This document shows, one piece after another, positions 8,929 to 17,155 of a DNA stretch of 64,000 nucleotides; the stretch's first letter is position 1, and every line of letters begins with the position of its first letter. The DNA lies in contig JAJFFS010000008.1 of assembly GCA_021776515.1 (NCBI GenBank), forward strand, positions 62,001 to 126,000. The letters are read 5' to 3'. Both the position numbers and the translations under genes were made by a program. Below the pieces are notes generated by a model, which did not search any database, was not told the origin of the DNA, and worked only from the letters and a program-made list of their open reading frames with translations. This DNA is from Robiginitomaculum sp. (lineage in GTDB: Bacteria > Pseudomonadota > Alphaproteobacteria > Caulobacterales > Maricaulaceae).

Positions 8929-9744
8929 ATGTCAAAAAACCAGACATTGAAACGTAATTCCGTGAGCACAATTCGGGCGCGAAAAGGCAAAGAGCCAATT
9001 GTTTGCCTGACGGCCTATACGGCACTGATGGCACAATTGCTGGACGAGCATGTTGAGCTTCTGCTGGTTGGCGATTCTGTTGGCACAGTATTACACGGCG
9101 CAAAAACAACAGTGCAGGTCAGTGTTGGAGACATGATTTTTCATGGCCGTTCGGTGATGAAAGCTGAGCCAAAATCGCTGGTTGTGATTGATTTGCCCTT
9201 TGGCAGTTATGAGGCTAGCCCGCAGGCTGCCTTTGAAACCGCTGCGCGTGTATTGAAAGAAACCGGCGCTGATGCTGTAAAGCTTGAGGGCGGTACAGAA
9301 ATGGCACCAACAATACAGTTTCTAACATCGCGGGGCATAGCTGTTATGGCGCATATCGGCCTTCTGCCCCAGTCTGTTCTGGTCAAAGGTGGCTATAAGG
9401 TAGTTGGTCGGGGAAAAGAAGAAGCGGCGTACCTGATGAAAGATGCCAAAGCCGTGTGTGAAGCCGGTGCTTTCGCCGTTGTTCTGGAGGGCGTTATTGA
9501 GGATGTCGCCACAGAAATCACACAGGCCATCACTATCCCGACCATAGGCATTGGCGCGTCACCGGCTTGTGATGGGCAAATTCTGGTTACCGAGGACTTG
9601 CTTGGTTTTTTTGAACAAACACCAAAATTTGTACGCGAATATGCTGATTTGCGTGGCATCATTACCAAGGCTGTTTCGCGCTATGCGGATGATGTCAATG
9701 CGCGGCAGTTTCCCACAAACGCCGAGACATATAATGAGCCGTAA
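8929..9744 (+). CDS. panB: 3-methyl-2-oxobutanoate hydroxymethyltransferase
   Basis: First enzyme of pantothenate synthesis: it transfers a hydroxymethyl group from methylene-tetrahydrofolate to 2-oxoisovalerate, giving ketopantoate. A 271-residue TIM barrel with the Mg-binding and active-site motifs LLVGDSVGTVLHG, VKLEGG and MAHIGLLPQS, plus IGIGASPACDGQILV near the end. ATG 8929 is chosen over an in-frame ATG at 8911 because it fits the family start and has GAAGTGG upstream. It is divergent from panG across a 122-base promoter region and convergent with panC, whose stop is four bases away. Confidence 0.97.
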   Translation: MSKNQTLKRNSVSTIRARKGKEPIVCLTAYTALMAQLLDEHVELLLVGDSVGTVLHGAKTTVQVSVGDMIFHGRSVMKAEPKSLVVIDLPFGSYEASPQAAFETAARVLKETGADAVKLEGGTEMAPTIQFLTSRGIAVMAHIGLLPQSVLVKGGYKVVGRGKEEAAYLMKDAKAVCEAGAFAVVLEGVIEDVATEITQAITIPTIGIGASPACDGQILVTEDLLGFFEQTPKFVREYADLRGIITKAVSRYADDVNARQFPTNAETYNEP

Positions 9745-9748
9745 TACC

Positions 9749-10597
9749 CTAAACAGCCTTAACGGCAATATTGTCGATAAGACGGGTTTTTCCAAGCCAG
9801 GCCGCCGCTAGCAAACGCCCGGGTCTATCAGCCTTGTCCAGCGGTTTCAGGTTATCGGCATCGGCCAGTTCACAATAGTCAACTTTGGTAAAGCCAGCCG
9901 ATAGAAGCTGCGCTTTTGCCCACGCATTTACCTGTGCAGGGGTGTCACCGCCCTTTGCAATCTTATCAGAAGCAATGTGCAGAATTTCAAATAATTTAGG
10001 GGCGCAGGCGCGCTCAGTCCCGGTGAGGTATTGATTGCGCGAAGACAGGGCCAGGCCGTCTTTTTCACGCACCGTCGGTGCGCCTATTATGGTGACCGGA
10101 ATATCCATATCCCGTACCAGACGCTTTATCGTCACAAGCTGCTGATAATCTTTCTCACCAAAGACAGCCACACTTGGCGACAGGATCATCAAAAGTTTGG
10201 TGACGGTGGTTGCCACCCCTTCAAAAAAGTGTGGCCGCGCCTTGCCGCAATACGCTTGTGTAACGTCTTCGACCAGCACACGGGTGGAAAAATCCGTGGC
10301 AAAAAAAGTTGATGGCTCCGGGGCAAACAAAACATCACAGCCCCGGCGCTCCAAAATGGCAGCATCGGCTTCAACAGTGCGCGGATAAGTACCGAAGTCC
10401 TCATGGGGGGCAAACTGAAGCGGGTTTACATAAAGGCTCGCCACCGTGCGCTGGCATTGCTGTTGCGCCACACCCAAAAGGGATAAATGGCCCTCATGCA
10501 GTGCGCCCATTGTTGGTACAGCGCCAAGGCTGATGCCTTCGCGTAGCCATGGCTGGATAATGGCCCTGACGTCTTCTTTGGTTTTGCAAACAATCAT
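9749..10597 (-). CDS. panC: Pantoate-beta-alanine ligase
   Basis: ATP-dependent enzyme joining pantoate to beta-alanine, the last step of pantothenate synthesis (282 residues). It carries the nucleotide-binding PTMGALHEGH at residues 28-37, the YVNPLQF pantoate-binding block, GEKDYQQL, and the VREKDGLALSSRN motif equivalent to the KMSKS loop. It is transcribed towards panB and shares the island with panG, so the three genes cover the pathway from 2-oxoisovalerate; panD for beta-alanine is not here. Start ATG 10597 fits the family. Confidence 0.97.
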   Translation of the reverse strand: MIVCKTKEDVRAIIQPWLREGISLGAVPTMGALHEGHLSLLGVAQQQCQRTVASLYVNPLQFAPHEDFGTYPRTVEADAAILERRGCDVLFAPEPSTFFATDFSTRVLVEDVTQAYCGKARPHFFEGVATTVTKLLMILSPSVAVFGEKDYQQLVTIKRLVRDMDIPVTIIGAPTVREKDGLALSSRNQYLTGTERACAPKLFEILHIASDKIAKGGDTPAQVNAWAKAQLLSAGFTKVDYCELADADNLKPLDKADRPGRLLAAAWLGKTRLIDNIAVKAV

Positions 10598-10769
10598 GAG
10601 GGTAAACCGCTATCCAAGGATGAAAAGCCGCATAGCGCATTTTTCCTGCCAAGGTAATAGTGGCTTGATTGATAACTGTATATTTGCCTGTTGCTGACAG
10701 TTAATTGCGCTGCTCTGTCCCTTGCTATTGTTCAGGTTTTCGCCCATAAGCCCGATCCATTGAATGACC

Positions 10770-10791
10770 GTGCTGGACGGCGTCCCGGCAT
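10770..10791 (+). promoter_or_regulatory. Hairpin in the rpsO leader
   Basis: A 9-bp stem with one bulged C and two G-U pairs, loop GGC, ends 36 bases before the rpsO ATG. Ribosomal protein S15 is known to repress its own mRNA through 5' structures that differ between bacterial groups, so this is a candidate S15-binding element. The pairing is visible in the sequence; the role is inference. Confidence 0.35.
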
Positions 10792-10827
10792 GGCCATAAT
10801 TTTCACGATGCCGAGGAGTAAGAAGAC

Positions 10828-11097
10828 ATGTCGATTACGATCGAACGCAAGGCTGAACTTATCAAGAAGTTCGCACAAACCAAAGGTGACACCGGTTCGC
10901 CCGAAGTACAGGTTGCAATCCTGTCCGAGCGTGTTTCCAACCTCACCGAACACTTCAAAACTCACAAGAAGGATAACCATTCGCGTCGCGGATTGTTGAA
11001 AATGGTTTCCCAGCGCCGCCGCCTTCTTGACTATCTGAAAGGCGAGAATGAAGCTCGCTATCAGGCGTTGATTAAAGAGCTGGGCCTGCGCCGCTAA
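10828..11097 (+). CDS. rpsO: 30S ribosomal protein S15
   Basis: S15 (89 residues) binds the central domain of 16S rRNA and helps form bridge B4. Family blocks [17 protein letters not shown] and [19 protein letters not shown] are intact, and length is standard. GAGGAG about 11 bases upstream of ATG 10828 is a strong ribosome-binding site. It is followed after 69 bases by pnp, the usual rpsO-pnp pairing. A hairpin upstream could mediate feedback by S15. Confidence 0.99.
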   Translation: MSITIERKAELIKKFAQTKGDTGSPEVQVAILSERVSNLTEHFKTHKKDNHSRRGLLKMVSQRRRLLDYLKGENEARYQALIKELGLRR

Positions 11098-11125
11098 GGG
11101 GGCAGGATTAACCACTCATGCAAGG

Positions 11126-11148
11126 GTCACGCACATGGGGTGTGTGGC
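11126..11148 (+). promoter_or_regulatory. Hairpin between rpsO and pnp
   Basis: A 9-bp stem with two G-U pairs (11126-11134 with 11140-11148, loop ATGGG) ends 18 bases before the pnp ATG. In E. coli the pnp leader carries an RNase III-cleaved hairpin through which PNPase represses itself. This one is in the same place but shorter. There is no T tract, so it is not an intrinsic terminator. Confidence 0.4.
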
Positions 11149-11166
11149 ATAAGAGGAATATACATA

Positions 11167-13290
11167 ATGTTTGATATCCAAAAAGAAACGATTGACTGGG
11201 AAGGCCGCGAGCTGACCCTTGAGACCGGGCGTATTGCCCGTCAGGCACAGGGCTCGGTCCTGGCCACTTACGGCGAAACCAGCGTGCTGGCTGCTGTAAC
11301 CTATGCACGAGAACCAAAACCGGGGATGGATTTCTTTCCCCTGACCGTAAATTACACCGAAAAATACTATGCCGCCGGGCGCATTCCCGGTGGTTTTTTC
11401 AAACGCGAGGGGCGTCCAACTGAAAAAGATACCCTGACTTCGCGCCTGATTGACCGTCCGATCCGCCCGCTGTTTGCCAAGGGTTTTAAAAACGAAGTTC
11501 AAGTGATCCTCACCGTGCTCAGCCACGACCAGGAAAATGACCCGGACGTGTTGGCCATGGTTGCCGCATCGGCCGCACTGGCGCTTTCCGGCGCTCCGTT
11601 CATGGGCCCGATAGCCGGTGCCCGTGTTGGCCTGATTGATGGCGAGTATGTCGTCAATCCAACCATAGACGAAATGGAAGAGACTGAACTGGATCTTCTG
11701 GTTGCCGGTACAAGTGACGCGGTGATGATGGTTGAATCCGAAGCCAAGGAACTTTCAGAAGATGATATGCTGGGCGCCGTTATGGCCGGCCATGACGCCA
11801 TGCAGCCGGTTATTGAAATGATCGAACGCCTGGCTAAAAAGGCAGCCAAGCCTGCCTTTGAATTTACCTCGCCAGATCATTCAAAGGAAAAAGCGGCTGC
11901 CAAAAAACTGGTTGGTGCGGCTATGACCAAGGCTTATAAAATCACCGATAAGCTGGAACGTCAGGACGCTGTTGGCGCCGCCAAGGACAAGGCCCGTGCT
12001 GAACTGGGCATCAGCGAAGATAAACCCGATGGTATCTCTTCCGACATACTGGGTGGTGTACTGAAATCGCTTGAAGCCGATGTGGTTCGTGGCAACATCA
12101 TCAAAACCGGCAAGCGTATTGATGGTCGCAAACTGGACGAAGTGCGCCCGATTATTGGTGAAACCGCTGTTCTGCCGCGCACCCATGGCTCGGCGCTTTT
12201 TACCCGGGGTGAAACCCAGGCGCTGGTTATTGCCACGCTTGGCACCGGCGATGATGAACAGTTCATCGATGCCCTGACCGGCACTACCAAAGAGCACTTC
12301 CTGCTGCATTATAACTTCCCGCCTTACTCGGTTGGCGAAGCCCGCCGTATGGGTCCTCCGGGACGGCGTGAAATTGGTCACGGGAAACTGGCATGGCGCG
12401 CCATGCGTGCCGTTCTGCCAACCAAGGAAGACTTTCCCTACACCATGCGTCTGGTTTCGGAGATTACCGAATCCAATGGCTCATCTTCTATGGCGACCGT
12501 TTGTGGCGGTTCGCTGGCGCTGATGGATGCCGGCGTGCCGATCAGCCGCCCGGTTTCGGGTATCGCCATGGGCCTTATCAAGGAAAAAGACGGCATTGCT
12601 GTTCTCTCCGATATTCTGGGTGATGAAGATCATCTGGGCGACATGGACTTCAAGGTTGCCGGTACCGATAAAGGCATCACATCCTTACAGATGGATATTA
12701 AAATTGCCGGCATTACCGAAGATATTATGCAAACGGCGCTGGAACAGGCCAAAGGTGGGCGGATGCACATTCTTGGCGAAATGAACAAGGCGCTTTCCTC
12801 TTCACGTGCCGAAGTTGGTGAATTTGCCCCGCGCATTGAAACCATTACCGTCGCCAAGGATAAAATCCGCGATGTGATCGGTTCCGGTGGCAAGGTAATC
12901 CGCGAAATCGTTGAAGAAACCGGTGCCAAGATCGACATCAATGATGATGGCGTGATCAAGGTAGCGTCCTCGGATGCCAAATCCATCGAGGCCGCACTGA
13001 ACTGGATCAAGGGCATTGCCGCCGAGCCGGAACTGGGCGTGATTTATGATGGTACCGTGGTTAAAACCATGGATTTTGGTGCCTTTGTAAACTTCTTTGG
13101 TCCCAAAGATGGTCTGGTTCACATCAGCCAGCTGGCCGCCGAGCGCGTCAATAACACCACCGACGTGGTCAAAGAGGGCGACAAGGTCAAGGTCAAGGTT
13201 CTTGGTTTTGATGACCGTGGCAAGGTTCGCCTTTCCATGAAGGTCGTCAATCAGGAAACCGGCGAAGAAATCGTTCAGGAAGAAGGCTGA
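11167..13290 (+). CDS. pnp: Polynucleotide phosphorylase
   Basis: Phosphorolytic 3'-5' exoribonuclease of 707 residues and a degradosome component. Two RNase PH-like domains (about 10-230 and 310-550) flank an all-helical linker. The second core carries FTRGETQAL, the phosphate-site [10 protein letters not shown] and [19 protein letters not shown] domain ([15 protein letters not shown]) and an S1 domain ([15 protein letters not shown]) follow. Start ATG 11167 is chosen because GAGGA lies just upstream; an in-frame GTG-type start further up would add nine unconserved residues. A strong terminator follows the stop. Confidence 0.98.
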   Translation: MFDIQKETIDWEGRELTLETGRIARQAQGSVLATYGETSVLAAVTYAREPKPGMDFFPLTVNYTEKYYAAGRIPGGFFKREGRPTEKDTLTSRLIDRPIRPLFAKGFKNEVQVILTVLSHDQENDPDVLAMVAASAALALSGAPFMGPIAGARVGLIDGEYVVNPTIDEMEETELDLLVAGTSDAVMMVESEAKELSEDDMLGAVMAGHDAMQPVIEMIERLAKKAAKPAFEFTSPDHSKEKAAAKKLVGAAMTKAYKITDKLERQDAVGAAKDKARAELGISEDKPDGISSDILGGVLKSLEADVVRGNIIKTGKRIDGRKLDEVRPIIGETAVLPRTHGSALFTRGETQALVIATLGTGDDEQFIDALTGTTKEHFLLHYNFPPYSVGEARRMGPPGRREIGHGKLAWRAMRAVLPTKEDFPYTMRLVSEITESNGSSSMATVCGGSLALMDAGVPISRPVSGIAMGLIKEKDGIAVLSDILGDEDHLGDMDFKVAGTDKGITSLQMDIKIAGITEDIMQTALEQAKGGRMHILGEMNKALSSSRAEVGEFAPRIETITVAKDKIRDVIGSGGKVIREIVEETGAKIDINDDGVIKVASSDAKSIEAALNWIKGIAAEPELGVIYDGTVVKTMDFGAFVNFFGPKDGLVHISQLAAERVNNTTDVVKEGDKVKVKVLGFDDRGKVRLSMKVVNQETGEEIVQEEG

Positions 13291-13326
13291 TTGTCTAACC
13301 CCTGAACTGATTGTTCACAATTGAAA

Positions 13327-13360
13327 AACCCCGGTGTTCGCGCCGGGGTTTTTTGTTTTT
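13327..13360 (+). terminator. Intrinsic terminator after pnp
   Basis: CCCCGGTG and CGCCGGGG form an 8-bp stem closed by a UUCG tetraloop (13329-13348), flanked by AA/TT and followed by TTTTTTGTTTTT. This is a textbook Rho-independent terminator 38 bases after the pnp stop and ends the rpsO-pnp unit. Confidence 0.95.
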
Positions 13361-13368
13361 GGCGTTAT

Positions 13369-13474
13369 CCACCCTTCGAGGGCGCTTCGCGCCACCTCAG
13401 GGTGAGGTAGGAGTTTAATGCTTATTTTTAGCCTCATCCAGAGGTGCGAGCCGAAGGCGAGCCTCGAAGGATGT
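13369..13474. repeat. REP-like palindromes, CTCATCC...CGAAGG family
   Basis: Two adjacent degenerate elements: CACCCTTCGAGGGCG...CCTCAGGGTGAGG (about 13370-13408) and GCCTCATCCAGAGGTGCG...GCCTCGAAGGATG (about 13431-13473). They share words with the elements at 6974, 15021 and 49756. An open frame on the minus strand crossing them and the next repeat (13434-13628) is made of repeat sequence and is not called. Confidence 0.7.
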
Positions 13475-13538
13475 GAATACTCACCATCTGCACCAAAGGT
13501 TGGATAAGTTGGAGTGTTTTACGCTTGTTCAGCATGGT

Positions 13539-13606
13539 GTCATTGCGGCGCAGGCCGCAATCTACCTTGATGCATAAAAATGGATTACGGCCTGCGCCGT
13601 AATGAC
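13539..13606. repeat. REP-like inverted repeat, GTCATT...AATGAC family
   Basis: The arms GTCATTGCGGCGCAGGCC (13539-13556) and its inverted copy ending GTAATGAC (to 13606) match at 17 of 18 positions, with a 32-base centre. Same design as the elements at 34541 and 49909. Confidence 0.8.
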
Positions 13607-14088
13607 GAGTGGAGGGGATAAGCAGCAATCTATCCCCTTACCTGCACATAAGGGACACTTGTCCCGCGCAGCCCCTCCCGGAACGGCCCCTTAATCGCCC
13701 CATAAACATGACTTGTGTCTCATAAAATACGGCTAAAACGTCCCTTATTGCCCCTTGTGTGATGGTGCGCCGGGCGAACTTATCCCCGGTGTCCAAAACA
13801 GGTGCAAAATAGGGTTGTACTGATGAGGAGTTTTCCTCCTAAATAAGCGCAAAGGCATTGTAAATAAAGGTTTTTGTATCCCATAAACTCTAAGAAATAA
13901 GGGCGCCACACCCATATTTTGAAATGAAAACGACGGAAAAATACGAGGTTTTCCTTATAACAATTGCGTGAAAGGGCTGCCCTTATCCAAAAAAATCAAA
14001 ATCAACCTCTTTAATCAGCCTCAAAAAGACCTAAATGTACGTTTACCTTGTTAAGACGATGAAAAGTCGCACCCGTTGGAGAGACCTT
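13607..14088. other. Intergenic region upstream of rpoH
   Basis: No gene is supported here. The stretch is AT-rich towards rpoH and contains several CCCCTTA/TAAGGG words and a short GAGGAG/CTCCT hairpin near 13825. It must hold the rpoH promoter(s), but I cannot single out a -35/-10 pair with confidence. Confidence 0.5.
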
Positions 14089-14979
14089 ATGGCCACCATG
14101 TTACCCGTCGCGGCAACGCCCGAAGCCAGCCTGTCGCGTTACCTTACAGAGATACGCAAATTTCCCATGTTGGAAAAGGGCGAGGAATTTATGCTGGCCA
14201 AGCGCTGGGCCGAGCATGATGATGCCGATGCCGCACAAAAAATGGTGACATCGCATTTGCGGCTGGTGGCGAAAATTGCCATGGGTTATCGCGGCTATGG
14301 TCTGCCCATTGGTGAAGTGGTTTCCGAGGGCAATGTGGGCCTGATGCAGGCCGTCAAGAAATTTGACCCGGACAAGGGTTTTCGTCTGGCTACTTATGCC
14401 ATGTGGTGGATACGGGCATCTATACAGGAATATATCCTGCGCTCCTGGTCGCTGGTTAAAATGGGCACCACGGCGGCACAGAAAAAACTGTTTTTCAACC
14501 TGCGCCGCATGAAGGGGCAAATGAAAGCCATTGATGATGGCGATCTGCACCCCGATCAGGTGGAAACCATTGCTACCAAACTGGGCGTTACCGAAAATGA
14601 TGTGGTGCAGATGAACCGGCGCATGTCCGGACCGGATGCTTCGCTCAACGCGCCGTTAAAAGCCTCCGAAGGCGAAAGCCAATGGCAGGACTGGCTGGAA
14701 GATGAGAACTATGTCAGCCAGGAAACGCAAGTTGTCGAAAAAGATGAGTTTTCATCGCGCATGGAATTATTACAGGACGCCATGGCGGATCTGAACGAGC
14801 GCGAACAGGACATAATCCAGCAGCGCAAACTTTCCGAGGATCCCAAAACCCTGGAAGAACTGGCGCAGGTTTATGGCGTTAGCCGTGAACGCATACGCCA
14901 GATCGAAGTGCGGGCGTTTGAAAAAATACAGGTGGCAATGCTGGAACAAGCCAAAGAAAAGGGTTTGATGGACGCCTGA
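14089..14979 (+). CDS. rpoH: RNA polymerase heat-shock sigma factor RpoH (sigma-32)
   Basis: Alternative sigma factor directing heat-shock gene transcription, 296 residues. Region 2 shows HLRLVAKIAMGYRGYGLP and the promoter-melting ATYAMWWIRASIQEYILRSW; the RpoH box QKKLFFNLRRMKG, diagnostic for sigma-32, lies between regions 2 and 3. Region 4.2 shows TLEELAQVYGVSRERIRQIE. ATG 14089 is chosen because GGAGAG lies six bases upstream; in-frame starts further up (14035, 14059) would add residues foreign to the family. It is monocistronic and faces purA across a REP-like element. It might be one of several RpoH paralogues, as is common in alphaproteobacteria. Confidence 0.95.
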   Translation: MATMLPVAATPEASLSRYLTEIRKFPMLEKGEEFMLAKRWAEHDDADAAQKMVTSHLRLVAKIAMGYRGYGLPIGEVVSEGNVGLMQAVKKFDPDKGFRLATYAMWWIRASIQEYILRSWSLVKMGTTAAQKKLFFNLRRMKGQMKAIDDGDLHPDQVETIATKLGVTENDVVQMNRRMSGPDASLNAPLKASEGESQWQDWLEDENYVSQETQVVEKDEFSSRMELLQDAMADLNEREQDIIQQRKLSEDPKTLEELAQVYGVSRERIRQIEVRAFEKIQVAMLEQAKEKGLMDA

Positions 14980-15020
14980 GCCAACCTCAGATGTCATCTA
15001 GTATTCAAAACAACACTCAC

Positions 15021-15063
15021 CTCATCCTGAGGTGCATAGCGTAAGCGAAGCCTCGAAGGATGG
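15021..15063. repeat. REP-like element between rpoH and purA
   Basis: CCTCATCCTGAGGTGC and GCCTCGAAGGATG flank an inner palindrome around TAGCGTAAGCGAAG. It is a single copy of the CTCATCC...CGAAGGATG family in the 172-base gap between two convergent genes, where it may stop transcription from either side. Confidence 0.65.
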
Positions 15064-15151
15064 GTTACGCAAGGGTAAAACATATCCGACCCCTCTCTAC
15101 CTTGAGTATACTGAAGAGATGTTGGATAAAAACTATGTCGGTATTGCGATG

Positions 15152-16444
15152 CTATCCCTTAAACGGATCGCGCATCAGGATCACATCCTCGCGTTCCGGG
15201 CTTGTGGAGAGCATGGCCACAGGTGCGCCAATGAGTTCCTCAAGACGGCGCACATATTTAACGGCGGTGGCTGGCAAGTCAGCCCAGCTACGTGCGCCGC
15301 GGGTGGATTGATCCCAGCCCTCAAAGCTTTCATAAACAGGCTCGACACGGGCCTGATCGGCAACACTGGCTGGCAGACGGCGAATGCGTTTACCGTCCAG
15401 CTTGTAGGCCACGCAAACCTTCAGTTCGGCAAAGCCATCCAGCACATCCAGCTTGGTCAACGCAATGCCGGAAATGCCGCCGGTGATAATAGCCTGACGC
15501 ACCATCACCGCATCAAACCAGCCACAGCGTCGGGGGCGGGCGGTAACAGTACCAAATTCGTTGCCGCGTGTGCCCAGTTTTTTGCCGGTAGCGTCATCCA
15601 GTTCTGTGGGGAACGGGCCTTCGCCAACCCGGGTGGTGTAGGCCTTGGTGATGCCCAGAACGAAGTTCAGTGCATCGGGGCCAACGCCGGAACCGGCGGC
15701 GGCTTGCCCGGCAAGCGTGTTGGAGGATGTGACATAAGGGTAGGTGCCGTGATCCACATCCAGCATTGCCCCTTGCGCGCCTTCAAAAAGGATTTTGCGT
15801 CCGGCGCGCTGTACCATGTCCAGTTCCTGCCAGACCGGCGCTGCGAAGGGCATCACTTTGGGTGCCAGTGCCAACAATTCATCGGTGAGCGTCTGCGCGT
15901 CTATTTCGCCAAGACCATAGGCGGCACGCAAAATATTATGGTGGGCGAGAAGACCCTTCACGCGGCCAAGCAGGGTTTTGGCATCAGCAAGATCAATCAG
16001 GCGCACGGCGCGCCGGGCTACCTTGTCTTCATAGGACGGGCCAATGCCGCGTTTGGTTGTGCCAATTTTGTCAGACCCTGCCGCTCCCTCGCGGGCGACA
16101 TCCAGCTCACCATGCAAAGGCAGGATGAGGGCAATGTTTTCGGCGATGCGAAGTCGTTCCGGGTTAATGTCCACACCTTGCCCGGCAAGTTTGTCTATTT
16201 CAGCCAGAAGCGCCCACGGATCCAGCACCACGCCATTGCCAATCATGGAAAGCTTTTCAGGCCGGACGATGCCAGAGGGCAGAAGGCTCAGCTTGTAAAC
16301 GACGCCATCAACAACCAGCGTATGGCCCGCATTATGCCCGCCCTGAAAACGCACCACCACATCGGCGCGGGTAGAGAGCCAATCGACTATCTTGCCCTTG
16401 CCTTCGTCGCCCCATTGCGAGCCGACGACCACCACATTGGCCAT
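15152..16444 (-). CDS. purA: Adenylosuccinate synthase
   Basis: GTP-dependent enzyme joining IMP and aspartate to adenylosuccinate, the committed step to AMP (430 residues). It starts with [18 protein letters not shown], placing the catalytic Asp at residue 13, then GGHNAGHT, the IMP-binding [14 protein letters not shown], and [20 protein letters not shown]. Length is standard. GGATC lies nine bases before the start. It follows serA and the PagL-like gene on the same strand. A 521-codon open frame on the opposite strand is its antisense shadow. Confidence 0.98.
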   Translation of the reverse strand: MANVVVVGSQWGDEGKGKIVDWLSTRADVVVRFQGGHNAGHTLVVDGVVYKLSLLPSGIVRPEKLSMIGNGVVLDPWALLAEIDKLAGQGVDINPERLRIAENIALILPLHGELDVAREGAAGSDKIGTTKRGIGPSYEDKVARRAVRLIDLADAKTLLGRVKGLLAHHNILRAAYGLGEIDAQTLTDELLALAPKVMPFAAPVWQELDMVQRAGRKILFEGAQGAMLDVDHGTYPYVTSSNTLAGQAAAGSGVGPDALNFVLGITKAYTTRVGEGPFPTELDDATGKKLGTRGNEFGTVTARPRRCGWFDAVMVRQAIITGGISGIALTKLDVLDGFAELKVCVAYKLDGKRIRRLPASVADQARVEPVYESFEGWDQSTRGARSWADLPATAVKYVRRLEELIGAPVAMLSTSPEREDVILMRDPFKG

Positions 16445-16472
16445 AATAATGATCCTGTTTGTGTATTACGGC

Positions 16473-17063
16473 CTAACGGCCAAATTTATAGGAAAGACGG
16501 ATGCCTAAATTATCAAGGCCTTCATTGCGGCCAGAGGCCAGAATTTGCCCGTGTGAGAGGTGTTCGAAAACAAAGGCAGCATCCCATTGCTCATTGAGGT
16601 GTAACCCAAGAACAAAGGTTGATCGAAACAAGGCTCTGGAGCCCAAAATCACCCGTGTTGCATCAAGGCGGATGCGCTCCGGGTCACCCGGATTTGTCGG
16701 CAGGTTGACAATGCCATCATGAATGACAAGGCCAAAATCAAATTCACCATAAATTGAAGAGGTGAAACCCTGCTGCCAGGCAAGACCAAAACCCCCGAAA
16801 TTTGTTTCACCAGAGGTGTTAAGTGAGCCATTCAGATACGGGCGCGGCGACCCGGCCCAGGAAAGAAAGCCCGGCGATGAAAAAACCAGTTCACCTTGAA
16901 TATCAGCCCCGCTTTCCTTACCGCCAGCGCCATTGCCTGTGAGGTTCACATCATGAACCAGCACGTTAAGTCTCACCTCTTCAAGCTCACCAGCAATAAC
17001 ATTACCAGCAACAAAAAAAGCCAGCGCAAAGCCCAGCACTACAATCAAAATATTAGTTCTCAT
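16473..17063 (-). CDS. Secreted PagL-like acyloxyacyl hydrolase (lipid A 3-O-deacylase family)
   Basis: A 196-residue protein with an N-terminal signal peptide (about residues 1-24) followed by beta-strand-rich sequence typical of a small outer-membrane barrel. The stretch FEHLSHGQ gives His168 and Ser170, and Glu181 follows 11 residues later, matching the His-Ser-Glu triad spacing of PagL (His126, Ser128, Glu140 in Pseudomonas). The C-terminus ends LGIRLSYKFGR with the aromatic close expected for an outer-membrane protein. PagL removes the 3-O-acyl chain of lipid A. ATG 17063 has a GGGGG ribosome-binding site; a longer frame to 17159 lacks support. The gene sits between serA and purA without an obvious link. 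Confidence 0.68.
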   Translation of the reverse strand: MRTNILIVVLGFALAFFVAGNVIAGELEEVRLNVLVHDVNLTGNGAGGKESGADIQGELVFSSPGFLSWAGSPRPYLNGSLNTSGETNFGGFGLAWQQGFTSSIYGEFDFGLVIHDGIVNLPTNPGDPERIRLDATRVILGSRALFRSTFVLGLHLNEQWDAAFVFEHLSHGQILASGRNEGLDNLGIRLSYKFGR

Positions 17064-17155
17064 AGCAAACCCCCTGCCAATTTCTGTTTGCATTCTAGCG
17101 TCTGATCTGATGGCTGGAAAGCCTAGAATGCGTGACCTGTGACCCTTTTCCACTA

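Noticed and set aside
13434-13628. A 64-codon minus-strand frame in the pnp-rpoH gap
   Set aside because: Consists of the two REP-like elements there.
15032-16597. A 521-codon open frame on the plus strand
   Set aside because: It is antisense to purA, whose full motif set on the minus strand is unambiguous; the plus-strand protein is Cys/His/Gly-rich, as shadows of alpha/beta proteins are.
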